Assembly (NCBI GenBank): GCA_949775045.1
Contig: OX459101.1
Location: 507,501-571,500 of the forward strand
Length of the DNA stretch: 64,000 nucleotides
DNA from: Metridium senile
Lineage: Eukaryota; Cnidaria; Anthozoa; Actiniaria; Metridiidae
Reading direction: 5' to 3'
This document shows, piece by piece, positions 20,950-32,491 of the stretch. The notes under the pieces were generated by a model. It saw nothing but the letters and a program-made list of their open reading frames with translations. It searched no databases and was not told the DNA's origin. The translations under genes and the position numbers were made by a program. Within the stretch, counting starts at the first letter, position 1; each line of letters begins with the position of its first letter.

Positions 20950-21825
20950 AAGCACATTTTTGTATAAAATTAACTTTGAGTGAACTTTTGAACTGCTCAA
21001 GTAAAGTAGAGAATCCTTGCTTGAATTTGGGATGGCATTTTGTGGCGGAATTTGTAAGATTACCACAAATAATTGAATGCGAGTGCATTGGTCAAGCCGC
21101 GATATGTCACTCGATTCGATTAGCACTCCGAATTACTGTTAATTTTAATCGAAGAGTTTTAGCTGTCTTTCTGAATTTGTACTTTTAGGGTAATTTCTAA
21201 CTACATATATTGGTAATCTATATTTTTATGTTTTTTTTTTACGTATTTATCAGCAATAATTGAAGAAGAAACCAGTTCACTGTAATGATCAACTAAAATT
21301 ATATCAGTATGTTTTTATTGAAAACTTGGTCGAGTTATAACTTCTTGCGGAGCCTAAACTCATTAGATTTGTGGTAAAAATGGTATATCCTATCAGTATT
21401 TTCAATGAAAAGAAGGGTCTGTGAATCGTTTGAATAACATAATTACCGTCGTTGATGTTTTTATAGCGAAATCTGTAAAGAACATGGTAATAGCCATAAC
21501 CTATTATACACTGGCTGTATTAAAATGTTAAGGATTGTGTTTTGGAAATCATCCAAAATTAACTCAGCTTAGATATTTTGTACTTCACTTTAACCTAGCA
21601 TGGCTAAAACAATGTTTATTGGAAGCTACTAGCTTATGAAACGCTTAAATTACCAAACAGAATAGTGAATCTAAAACCGTAGAATCGAGCCATGTTCGGC
21701 GTTTTATTAACCACAAACGTGCTTATTGAGGCATAAATAATTTAGTATAGCAATCTTAGCTGAATATGACGAATATATATCGTGCAATCTGTTAATTTTA
21801 ACACATTTTGTATTCCAATAAACGA
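20950..21825 (+). terminator. Syndecan 3' UTR and candidate polyadenylation signal
   Basis: AT-rich sequence without genes; CCAATAAACGAG at about 21817 contains the first convincing AATAAA after the stop. Confidence 0.5.
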
Positions 21826-23020
21826 GAAATGTTAGTTTGAAGTAGATTTGTTGATTTATTGAGTGGGTAAGTTGTATTATTGTGTTTTTTATATCGACAA
21901 TGATCTCGTAGTGTTGACTTGGGGTTTTAGGAAGGATATCGATCGAATTTTTGCTGCTTTATCACTGTTTTCTACCTCCACGAACGCACCAAACATTCCT
22001 AGCGCTTCCTGATATACTACTGAATAATCTAATCAATCTCGTGATTTTTAGCCGTCGATTTATGATAATTCGCAGGCAATATGACATCGTATTGCGTAAA
22101 CATGATATTTATAACACATTTGTTTGCCTATTGAGTTACATCGCTAAGTAAACTTAGTAAAAAAAATTTTCATTAAGTTATTTTGGGCTGGGAATAATTG
22201 AGGTCGACACCTTCATTTGAATATTCGAAGTATTTATAAAGATCAGCAAAGCCTCATATTCTAAGCACACAGTTTGGATCAATGATATCACAGTACGAAA
22301 CCTGAAGAAACACGGCAACAGCGGAAACAGACTTCAACCAATCCCACGCAACATAAATAATAATAATTGTTATCTATGTAATGGCCGACCCTCGAAGAGA
22401 CCAATTGAGAGCTTTTTACAACACGTGTATTTATATTGTTCTTTTAATATTCGAATGTGTTGTTTGACATCGAGAAATTGCTTTGTGTGTACAATATTGT
22501 AATACCCCCTGGCCGAGCAGGTCACGTGAAGAATTAGGTTATGGCTATTTTAGATTGGTTTTGTTATCGAGACGGGTATCAAGCTACATTGCTGAAACCG
22601 GCCGATAGTTATAATAATATGATGATATTGGTGATTTTAGTGGAGATGGTCATAAATTCTGTCAAGGATGGTCATGAGGCCATCAAATAATCAGTGATTT
22701 TATATGAAACAACAACACGACTGATCTCTTTTTTGTAGTTGTACAGTACTCTGACTCTTGTCGATGGTTACTGAACTTGATGATGATGATGATGATGGTT
22801 ATATGGGTGAATCAGGGTCTAATGATCATGACGGGTGATAATGATGGTGATGATGGTAGTCTGATGAGTGATATTAAATAATGATTGCTGCATGTGATAA
22901 TTATAATGATGATGGTGAGGAAAATTGATGTTGGTTAGTAACTGGGAATGGGCTGATGGTGATGAAGATGACAAATGATGATGTTGATGATATGACCAAC
23001 AATGATAATGAGAAACAAAT
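21826..23020. other. Intergenic, no gene seen
   Basis: Only short frames. Contains GATGATGATGATGATGG microsatellite around 22780-22990. Confidence 0.5.
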
Positions 23021-23021
23021 G

Positions 23022-23160
23022 GAAACTAGCGAGTAAACTGTAGTGTAGGCTGCGTCGGTGTTTGATATAAACGATATGTAATATAATGAAATTTGTACAC
23101 CGTAAAAATGTGACTTAACTTTACTGACATTTCGAGCTTTAGCTCTTCGTCGGAGTAAAA
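23022..23160 (-). repeat. Penelope-like terminal repeat, copy 2 (candidate)
   Basis: On the minus strand: TCCGACGAAGAGCTAAAGCT then CGAAATGTCAGTAAAG. The GAGC-TAAA-GCTC hairpin is perfect in this copy. See copies at 14461 and 30838. Confidence 0.6.
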
Positions 23161-23814
23161 GAGGAAATAATAATAATGACAATGATCAGGACCCATGAAA
23201 CAGTACAAGTTACCAAGCTATCAAGTCAGCCGAAAAGGAAGCGAACGGAAAGTGGGGAGTTCATGTAACTGTAGCGTTTTCCCCCATTTACTTTTTAATA
23301 TAGTCCCCCGCAGCAGTCTCGGAGACTAATTTGCTGTAGGCTCTAAATCAAATTAACGCCCTCAAAACCTCTCAATGCTAGTTTTTATTTTCAACAAGAT
23401 TGTGGGATTTGAGTAGATATAGTTGCTTGTTTATTTTTGTCTTGTTCTTTTCACAGGTAAGATGAAATATGACGTCTAGGAAGAGTCCAGAAACCGTTAA
23501 TTTGGTGATCAAATGAATTACAACTGGCATATAGATATTGATATCGCGGATAATGATCAAGTAGTGGTTGTTAGGAGGCCATTTGTCTCGGATTGTTTTT
23601 GTTCCCGAAGACTTCATGGCGTGATATCGTTTTTGTTCTCGATCGTATTGTTTATGATCAGTCATCGTTATCATTATTTCTCTTGCATTTTTTCAGTGTT
23701 TTGAATCCCGTTCACTTTTGTCTTGTTTTGAGTTTCTAGCAGGAGATGTTGCTAGTGATTATTGCTCATGTTTTATTCGGTTGATTTGATTTATTTGTTT
23801 ATTTGACTTTTTTA

Positions 23815-24000
23815 AGTCTTGTTTGCTTGCTTGTTTGTTTGTTTGTCTGCTTGTTTGTTTGTTTGTTTTCTGCTTGTTTGTTTGTTTGTTTGTTCACTCG
23901 TTTGATTCTTGTTTGTTTGTTCGCTGGTTTAATCAATGTTTTTTGTTTGTCTGCATGTTTGTTTGTTTGTTTGCATCTTTGTTTTTTCCTCGTGCGTTTT
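23815..24000 (+). repeat. TTTG-type microsatellite
   Basis: Impure (GTTT)n with GCTT and TCTG variants. Frames with CLFVCLF repeats are artefacts. Confidence 0.9.
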
Positions 24001-25023
24001 GCTTTTGTTTCGGTTTAATGTTTTGCTATTATTCTTTATATATAGATATATATTTCTTCAGTTTAGTTCAGTTTCTCGCGTGTTACTAAGTGAAGGCCCT
24101 TCTATTGTGCACATTTGCATGACAATAGCTGTAATATTAAATGAAAGAGACTTACAATGATTTATTACCAATGGTAGCGTTGGTGTGAACTGGAAGACAC
24201 TTCCTCTTTAAACCTCTCACGAGCTTACAAATGGGGAAAAAGAAAAACAAGTGGGTCATTAAACTGAACTAAAAATTAAATAATCTGATAGGGGCTAATG
24301 ACTGCTAAATAAAAATGACTACAGATAAGCCGATATATTTGATCTTCTAGTTCAAAAATAAAGTGTTTGCGCTCTACTATTGCGGCTACAACGTGGTACA
24401 ATTTTACTCGGTTTGTGGTAGTTGGGCAATTGCCAAAAAACAATTTGACGACAGCTTTAAACTTAAACTAGACGATCATAGATCATTTACTCGTGTCGTG
24501 ACGTGAATGCGACAATGGGCGATTTGCACATGACCCCATCTAACCTAAATCAAGTAGAAATTACAAAACAAAATCCAGCGATAGAAAAAGCATCACGAAA
24601 TTAGTAAAAGTGCTAAGATTCAACTCATAAAACTAAATATTAGAGAAATTATTGTGAAAATAGGCTCAAATATTTTCTTAAGATTGTTAAACTTTGCACT
24701 TTTATTAATTTTGGTATGTTCTATCCATCTTTGAACTTTATTTTGAGATTGCAGCTTGGGGTCACGTGACCTCTTAGTGCAAATCGCGCGCCCATTTTTT
24801 GGCATCATTTGCATAACAAGAGCTTTTATTGCTGAAGAACATATTGTCTTGAGAGTCAATTTAGGCACAGTTAATCCAAGTTGTAAGATGGTTCATTTAG
24901 ACAATGTATATGTTCCCTATGATAAGTCTGATATGATTTAGTCAATATTTCTAAAATAAAGCATATTGAAAATAAAAGTCATTCAACATAAGTTTACAGT
25001 GTTTGTCGCTTCTGTGTGTTTTA
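24001..25023. other. Intergenic, no gene seen
   Basis: AT-rich. Two separated stretches share GGGCGATTTGCAC (24518) and its complement near 24775, too short to define an element. Confidence 0.4.
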
Positions 25024-25160
25024 GCCTGCGTAGCTCGGCCCTAGGGAGAAAGGAGCGGAGGGGAGGGGAGGGGAGGGGAGGGGGATTCCTCTCCCCATCC
25101 CCCTCCCCTCCGTCCCCTTTTTCCCCTCTCCCCACCCCCAGGGCCAGCTACGCAGGCTAG
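25024..25160. mobile_element. Palindrome with G-rich/C-rich centre
   Basis: AGCCTGCGTAGCTCGGCCCT at the left and AGGGCCAGCTACGCAGGCTA at the right bracket (GGGGA)n followed by CCCC-rich sequence. The plus strand has several GGGG runs in a row, giving quadruplex potential. Confidence 0.75.
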
Positions 25161-25815
25161 TGTGTTTTGGTCACATTTTGAGGTGTTTTGAAAATCCTTT
25201 TAAAACAGCTCAGTGTGTAACCAAACAAACAAAAACAAAAACAAACAAACACATTGTGAATTATAAAGTGAGGGTTTTTTTAATTCTTTATTTTAAGATT
25301 TTTCACTAAACTGATACAGTTTGTGCTGCGTGTGATTTTGGGACAATAAAGATTATATTTTCATTCAAGTATGTATTTTTTCACGTGGGAAGTATGGCTG
25401 TAGTGTGTACAAGTGAATAAAATATAATGTAAAGGCAATGAAACTTGAGTAGAGTACTTGATTATTATCCATCCAAATAAACTATTTTATAAACATAAAT
25501 AAGCAGGACAGGAAAATAGGAATGTTATCTCTACTAACCCTGATTTAAAACTTAACATGGTTAGTATATATGACATCCTATTGCCATAGCCTGCTTAGGT
25601 TATCTTCATAAAATAGCTGCCTATTTATATTAAACATTGTTAGAAACAATTATTGACCTAATAATTTATTTGTAATCATACATAATGAACAAAAATATCA
25701 ACAATATGAAAAATAGAGTATTAAAACTAAAACTCAACTATTTAAACTTGAAATATATGTTTTGAAATAATATCAACATACATAGGTTGGGAAGTGCTTA
25801 GTTTTGCAAAACTGA
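25161..25815. other. Intergenic / 3' flank of the minus-strand membrane-protein gene
   Basis: AT-rich without ORFs. Several TTTATT (minus-strand AATAAA) occur, for example near 25280, so a 3' UTR may extend here. Confidence 0.4.
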
Positions 25816-26519
25816 TCAAGTTAAAGTTGGATAAACTATAACATGGTATTGGCACACTACTTTACTAGAATTATAGTAAATAAACTGAGCACGTCGAGAT
25901 CTAAGTTCTCTTGTAATATTTATTGAAACCTTTAAATCATTTTTATTATCTACATGCAACTTCATAACTTTATCTAAAGTATCACATTCATTATCAAACA
26001 TTGTTTTGAAAAACGTCACCAACTTCGATAGCTTGTATAAGAACGCTATAATTATCATAAATACAACTCCTTGAAACGATAAAATTGCTTCTTTGATCCA
26101 CAATACAACAAAAGTACCGAATAAAAGTAAAATAATTACCGTGATAATTATAAATGCAAATAAGCTTTGATCTTTGATCCGTGTTGTGGCATCAACCCAA
26201 TCATGGCGGCTTTGTCGTTCTTTGTGCTCTTGCTCTTTGTTAAATTCTGGAATTCTTCATCTTCTGAGGATTTCCATTCAGTACAGTGGGTTGTTAAGTC
26301 AAAGTTTGTGGTATTCGTTCTGTCGTTTGTCAGTTTAGTCAGCATTTGATTGCTCATTGATTCTAGTAAGATCTTGTTTGACTCAGCTTTGATATTGCTA
26401 TGACGTTCACGAACAAACCCGGTTCGAAATATTCGCTCGTCACCATCTTTTAGTGTGGGCCGATCGAGAACAGTATGAATGTTTGTATGTTCGAGCAATT
26501 GTTGAAGTTCTGGAACCAT
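25816..26519 (-). pseudogene. Unrecognised two-segment membrane protein, apparent frameshift
   Basis: The minus-strand frame starts MVPELQQLLEHTNIHTVLDR at 26519 and runs through a soluble, acidic/basic region to about 26262. There the natural-looking continuation (IPEFNKEQEHKERQSRHDWV, then a hydrophobic stretch LFAFIIITVIILLLFGTFVV) is in another frame; the original frame ends at 26148. The second frame continues to 25816 with a second hydrophobic segment (GVVFMIIIAFLY) and a Lys/Arg-rich tail. One missing base near 26262 would explain it; no splice sites fit. It could be a recent pseudogene, a sequencing indel, or a gene with an unseen intron. No family recognised. Two membrane helices near the middle are the only functional clue. 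Confidence 0.5.
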
Positions 26520-27069
26520 TTGACTTGCTTTTACGGCTAAAATCTACCGTTGCAAACAGTATCTGATATGGTCACCGGTCACACATGTGTCTAAAATTAT
26601 TACGTCAGACTGAGCATGCGTATTTGAGGTCAAAATTAGCACTTCTGGCAGAAATGCGAAATCGAAGGGAATTTTTAACTCTTGTCGGCTACCTTCGGTA
26701 GCCCGACACGAGTAAAAATACATTGACAACAGATCTAGAAAAAAATGAAGAAAATATTGTGTAAAGCGGGGAGACAAATCCTGCATAGCCTGGAGGGGAA
26801 ATAAAACAATATCCCCGACAAATGTCCCTATAATTATCCGACCACGAAGGCAGAGATCAGACAATAGAGAGCAACAGCATTAGTGTTAGACTGTCGCTCT
26901 TTTTTCAGTCATTGATTTATTGAAGTCACTTTGAAACTACATGTATAAATATTAAAAAAAAAGAACAGCGCCTATAGGACAGGATTGTATAGACGCTATA
27001 TAAATGTTTGTTATCATTATTATTATATTTACTGAACAGAACAGAACAGAAAATAATATGTAAAATAAC
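26520..27069. other. 5' flank of the membrane-protein gene; no other gene
   Basis: Contains CGATACCGAAGG-type repeats at 26680-26710 and an AGAAC microsatellite at about 27035. Confidence 0.4.
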
Positions 27070-27206
27070 TTTCCCGAATTCGCTTGTATCAGGATCACAC
27101 GAAAAGGTTCCTAGTCGAGACAGAATACTTGATTATTTTATTTATCAAAGCCAACCTCGACTTGAAACCATATTGTTTTGTAAGCATCCAAGCGAATTCG
27201 GGAGAG
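27070..27206. mobile_element. MITE-like palindrome
   Basis: TTCCCGAATTCGCTTG (27070) and CAAGCGAATTCGGGAGA (to 27206). The interior CCAACCTCGACTTGAAACCA resembles a segment at 2545-2590 in RAD21 intron 3, suggesting a dispersed family. Confidence 0.55.
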
Positions 27207-27464
27207 TCTATTAGAGACTATTCTGGTAATGGAGTTCTGCCAATGTGTTTTCCAGCTGTGGTTAATTGCCTGATTGACTGTATTTAATCGTATAAAGTCA
27301 AATATCAATTCAAAGGGTTTTGGGGGTCAATTCGGCGACACCGCAAGGGGGCACCGCCCAGTTCCTGTAACGGGTTAATGTATACAAATATCGTTTGATC
27401 AAGCACGGACAATAGGCCTTTTCACGGTTCTCGTCGATAAACCCCAGCCCGGCAATAATGTGTA

Positions 27465-27670
27465 AATTGGAACCCCGTTAACCGGCCACCGAAGGGACAG
27501 CTCAAAGTGGCCGTATTTACGGGGTGGCCGTATTAACGGGGTGGCCGTATTAAGCGGGTGAATTTTATAGAAAGTGTATGGGCATGCATTTCGTCGGGAC
27601 CTGAAAATCTGGCCGCAATAACGGGGTGGCCGTATTAAGCGGGTGGCCGTAAGGCTGGGTTCCACCGTAA
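27465..27670 (+). mobile_element. pogo-like terminal sequence, copy 1
   Basis: GGAACCCCGTTAACCGGCCA, then repeats of GGCCGTATTAACGGGGTG and ATTTCGTCGGGACC. The GGAACCCCGTTAA start resembles pogo/Tigger termini. Second copy at 35771. Confidence 0.6.
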
Positions 27671-30600
27671 CATATATCAGAACAGCTCGCGGTAATCTGA
27701 GAAATGTACACTTTATATACATATAAATACATGTTATGTATTCAAATGTATTTCAGTGTTATTTGCAGAGGGTTTTTTTGTAGATAGATATGTAATTTAT
27801 TATATCAGGACTCCACTGGATTTCCTGTATAACTTCAGGAATATAGTTTTTTATTTATAACAATATTGAATATTGATATGAATAAAAAAATAATCACCAC
27901 TTAAAAATTCCACGAACTTTAGTAAAATTGATCTTAAAAGAACAGTTATCGAGAACGAGTTTGATCTATTGCTATTTCTAAAATAGACACTGTGTGACCG
28001 AAAGGCTTTTTGGTTTTATTCTGCTTTATAGAAAGAGGTCAACTAGTACATGATGTACGCCGGTAAATAAGGTCGAATCAAAGCTCATGGACTACAATGA
28101 CGTCACGCTAGGCCCAGTCTACCTTATTAACGGTCACGGTCCACATACTTGTACTTTCAAAAAACAATTTGTATGCCAAAAAAATATATTTTGGTGACTA
28201 AAATACCTCACAAAGTTTTAAATGTTCATAAGAACCAGTGAAAACTAATAACCTTTAGGATGTAGCTACAATTGTACTTTGGTGACTAAAATATATATCT
28301 CACAACGTTTGAAAAGTTCATATTAAAAGAACCATTTTCTAAAAAATTAGTATCCCATAGGATGTTGGGACATTGTAACATTTCAGTATCGGAACGGTTT
28401 TGTTTGAATTTTAAAAAATATACAAAAAGGATCAATTTAATTTGCAAACCCCCCTCTCCCAGAGCAATGTTGATTGGTTTTCAAATGACAACAGGAGCCC
28501 ATTACCCGCACCGTTTCACATTTTCAAAACTCAACATCTATAGCGAGCGGAGAAGCTGTGCGAGACGCCGCTGACCATCGTCTACTTCGGGAACAGGGAA
28601 CAGGGAAGCTTTGAATTCAAGCAGCCGTTCATAGCCAAACAGTTATTATTCAGGATATATCCAATAACGTTGGAACCGGAAACTAGACGGCCAGGAGATA
28701 ATTCAATAACCTTATGGGAATATTTTCCTTTCCGTTCGGAACCAGCATTGACCCTTGGAATCCATTTGGAACAACAGGCAAACACGATCTCTTTACAAGT
28801 ACGAAGCCCTGCACTCATAAAAGAAAACGACTTGTTACAGATTTCTGGATACCCTGGGTTCCAGAGCCTCGAGAGCTCGAGATGGGAAGAGAGAAGAGGA
28901 AGACGGTGGTTTCTTGAAATGGGTTCCCTGTCGTGAATTCGGCTGAAGTTTGGTGAGAATATTATCATTGTTTATCATTAATATAAAAACAACAACGATG
29001 ATAATAATGATGATAAACATATCATAAAATGAAAGTAATCAATATAAATATTAAAAAATACGAAAAATAAAACAAATAAAATATTAATCTAAGGGACCGG
29101 TCATTGTTTATTATTATTTAAGATTTTCGGGGGGATCAGTCAATTTTCGGGAGTACTAAAAGGGGGATCAGTCGTAAACTACAGCATCAAAAGGGGAGGC
29201 ACTCAAACAAACAAACAAACAAACAAAACAAAAAAATCTGAAAAACAGCCACGTGTACAATAAAAAAATATATATATATTTCAGTGGCGATTTTGGCTTG
29301 CAGGAAATTTATTTTCAAAATCACCCCCCCCCCCCCCCCCCTCAAAAGTTAAATGGTCGGCCCCTTATCTAGGGGGGGGGATCTCTGAAATTATCCGTAG
29401 GTAGGAGGGGGGATCACTGCAATGTATATACTGATGAAGGGGGGATCTGCTAAGTTTCACTGTGTCCGAACTAAAATCCCCCCCCCAGACAATACAGATG
29501 AACGACTAGAAGGTTTCCGATTACATAAATCCATAGATGCTTAGTTAGCGCAAGGGGTTTACCGTTTATTTCTCTCCTCCCTCCCTGGTTTGACTAGCGC
29601 GACGTTAGGTTTTCTGTCGGGATAGCGCGGATGGGGATCTTCATCCTACACGTGAAATCGATTCCATGCTTCAGCTTCATAGAATGTCTCGGAGGAATCG
29701 TCCCTTTTCTTTTTTTCAAATTATTTGCTTTTTTATCGTTTAACTTTTTTTTTGCTTGTTTTACCAATCTGTGGTATATTGCCACCCGTTTCTATTTATT
29801 TTTTAGTCGTACCGTGGAAATTGTATTTTATTGCTTACTTTCGATTCTACTACACGAATGTTATTAATTGGTATTTATCTGTTTAAAGAAATACATTATT
29901 TCTTATTGATTTAGCATCTGTTTGGAGCTTTTTACTATTAGTATCATAACCTGATGTTGCAAATTCCACAGGTAACCCAAACAGAGCATGCTGTAAATGA
30001 ACCATGAGGCTGTATCTTGGTCAGAATACAACCAAATGCAACCAAACTCAGGAATCTGACATATCTTGATATGCTCTATTTAGTTATGAATTTAATTTAT
30101 TTCTTAATTATATTAATTAGGGAAGCTAGTACCCAGTCCTTTACTCGTTTTGGAAAAGGCCAATTATGGAGAGCGGAGAAGCTGCGCGAGATGTCATTGA
30201 CATATTCATTCCTTCGAATTCATGTATTCATTTATTTATTTATTCATTCATTCATATATCCATTTATCCATCCATCCATTTGTTTATCCTTTCATCCACT
30301 CATGCAATTCCACTCATTCAGCCATTCATTTTCTTTTTTTCATTCTCTTCAAGTTCAAAACGGAAACATCATCTAACAAGTAAAAAGGAAACATTAATGG
30401 ATCTTATATTCATTAGGAAATTTGTTATTGCTATCATGAAAGCTTACAATAAGTGATATTCTAAACTTGCCGGGTTTGGTGTGACATATTGACTTGGAAA
30501 TACTTGAGGCCGGAACAATCACGCCATAGGATAATTTGCGGTAATATTTATCTTTCATAATCAACAACTTCATTTTCACATCCAGAACTGAAAGGTATAA

Positions 30601-30837
30601 AGTTCAATTTATGCAAAAAAAAGTATAATAGAAATGACAATACTTAAATAAATCTGTCATCCACCAGGAATCGTATTTTAAGAAATATAATAGGGGCCAT
30701 TTATTCATTATCGGCCAAGAATAAATTAACACTGAATTGAACGTGTTTAAAAGCGTTTTTATTAATAGGAGCTTACTTAATTTAAGATATTTTTTTCTAG
30801 ATAATTTTACATAATGTATCATATGTATATATGTATT
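27671..30837. other. Intergenic, no gene seen
   Basis: No convincing ORF. Holds a C14-18 homopolymer with neighbouring GGGGGATC repeats at 29100-29480, an (AAAC)n tract near 29210 and (CATT)n near 30240. Long-range similarity between 28545 and 30170 (GCGGAGAAGCTG) is too short to interpret. Confidence 0.5.
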
Positions 30838-30985
30838 GATAGAAACTAGCGAGTAAACTAGTATAGGCTGAGTCGGTGTTTGATATAAACGATAGGTAAT
30901 ATAATTAAATTTGTAACACCGTAAATGTTGACTTAACTTTACTGACGTTTCGAGCTTTAGCCCTTCGTCGGGGTAAATACATATT
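30838..30985 (-). repeat. Penelope-like terminal repeat, copy 3 (candidate)
   Basis: Minus strand: CCCCGACGAAGGGCTAAAGC, then TCGAAACGTCAGTAAAG. Same order of conserved blocks as the other two copies. Confidence 0.6.
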
Positions 30986-31429
30986 GAATTACTATTTTTC
31001 TTATATTACATATTATATATTTTCTTACTATTAACTGTGAACTGGGCACGTCTACTGTTCAGTATGTAAATGATGAATGGATAAAGACTATCATTAAATA
31101 AATATCATTAAACAAAAATCAAAATTAAATATCATAGAAAATATCAAGCAAAAATCGCAAATAGTATATTTTGGCGTAAACATGGCAAATAATTATCCGA
31201 GTAATTTGAAACGCGCGCGCGTCATTTTGGCGGGAAACTATCGCGTCTTTTGGCGTCACAGTGCGCTATAATCGTAGGACGTAGACGTATTTGTAAATTA
31301 ACTTATACTCACTTGTTATTTTTATAATCAATTTAATCAAATTTATATAGTTTTTTTTTTTTTGTAACTTTTTATCGCCATTTTGATTAATCTTAAAATA
31401 TATAATTACTCGTAATAGCGTTTATTGTC

Positions 31430-32491
31430 TTAGTTTACATTGTTCAGAGTTTTTGAAAACATGGCCAAGCTGATAGAAGTTGACGAACGTCTTCGTCCTT
31501 GGAAAACAGCAACCACAGCCTGTCGAAACTTCGGCAGCCTCCATCCATAGATGAAGGGATCGATCATAAACTTCATATACAATGTGGTATCGACTATTAT
31601 GCTAGCTATAGATGATTTAAGATATGCAGAGTAACTACTTGGCTGCCAGTAAAGGTTTATATACCATGCTATAGTGACTGGAAGAACAAAGAATATCAAA
31701 CAAGATGTTAGCATCAAGTTCACGACAATTAGCTGTCGTTGAGTACGTCTATGTTGTTCAAGAGCACGACAAGTGTTCGACTGTGCTTTCGTGATGTTTA
31801 GAAAAGGAATGAGTCTGTTCAAGTGCCTCTTGTAGGCCACGCAGAGGAATACGTAGGAAACAATGATTACAATTTGGACGGCACTTAGGTGGAGGTATAC
31901 ATCAAGCTTGTGGAAAATCTCTTCGGGGACACCCATGAAGTTAAGAAACGAGAAGAAGATTGAATATATCCATATTAATATAACGCATACTGTTGTTCTT
32001 GCTCGTGTGATGAATTGTTTCTGCTTATGGGGAAACTGAATGGCGATTAGCTGCGCCCAGGATAAGAACAACACAACGAGAAACGAGACATTCATTGAAA
32101 TCCCAGATAAAACTGTTCCCGCTTTGAGAAGTATGTTATAATTCTCATCGCTGATTTTACCCTTAGATGCTTCAAAGTAGAAATAAGCAAAGAGAGGGTC
32201 CACCGCTATTCCTGTAAAGAAATTCGCTGAGGCGAGTCCCATTATAAGTATTGTCAATGGATGTCTTGATTTGTGGTTCAAAGGATCTTTATACAAAACA
32301 AACAACAACACCCCATTAGAAATAACAGTCATGAAGGATAATATCGATAAATAAATCCCAGAAACGTAACAGGTTAGGAGATAAATGTGCATTTCATAGG
32401 AAGCATCTTCATTCAAGTCCGCACATTGAGTCCAATTGTCACCGATGGCATTGAGCTTGAAGACGGTGTAGTTGCTAATGTTGTGGCACAT
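31430..32491 (-). CDS. Orphan class A (rhodopsin-like) G-protein-coupled receptor, single exon
   Basis: 353 residues with three N-glycosylation sequons in the N-terminus (N4, N7, N19) and seven hydrophobic helices. TM1 holds the conserved Asn in ISNGVLL (about 59). The end of TM3 reads SWAQLIAIQFP (144-154), so the DRY triplet is replaced by AQL (146-148). TM6 has FFVLPVTIAWY (267-277) without the usual CWxP. TM7 has DPFIYGW (311-317), an accepted NPxxY variant, and a basic helix 8 with QGRRRSS. Ligand unknown; the proline- and Trp-poor TM6 and lack of DRY argue for atypical coupling. Single-exon GPCR expansions are common in invertebrate genomes, and this gene has no paralogue in the window. 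Start chosen as the first ATG, which gives a complete N-terminus. Confidence 0.9.
   Translation of the reverse strand: MCHNISNYTVFKLNAIGDNWTQCADLNEDASYEMHIYLLTCYVSGIYLSILSFMTVISNGVLLFVLYKDPLNHKSRHPLTILIMGLASANFFTGIAVDPLFAYFYFEASKGKISDENYNILLKAGTVLSGISMNVSFLVVLFLSWAQLIAIQFPHKQKQFITRARTTVCVILIWIYSIFFSFLNFMGVPEEIFHKLDVYLHLSAVQIVIIVSYVFLCVAYKRHLNRLIPFLNITKAQSNTCRALEQHRRTQRQLIVVNLMLTSCLIFFVLPVTIAWYINLYWQPSSYSAYLKSSIASIIVDTTLYMKFMIDPFIYGWRLPKFRQAVVAVFQGRRRSSTSISLAMFSKTLNNVN

Noticed and set aside
23803..24160. Cysteine/phenylalanine-rich frames (CLFVCLF)
   Set aside because: Translation of a (GTTT)n microsatellite.
24500..24800. Inverted similarity GGGCGATTTGCAC near 24518 and 24775
   Set aside because: About 20 bp with gaps and no extended arms; could be chance.
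26544..26864. 106-residue minus-strand frame upstream of the membrane-protein gene
   Set aside because: No domain, no link in frame to the gene; likely 5' flank.
28582..28968. 128-residue minus-strand frame with overlapping plus-strand frames
   Set aside because: No homology, no codon or domain signal, and comparable frames on both strands in GC-richer sequence.
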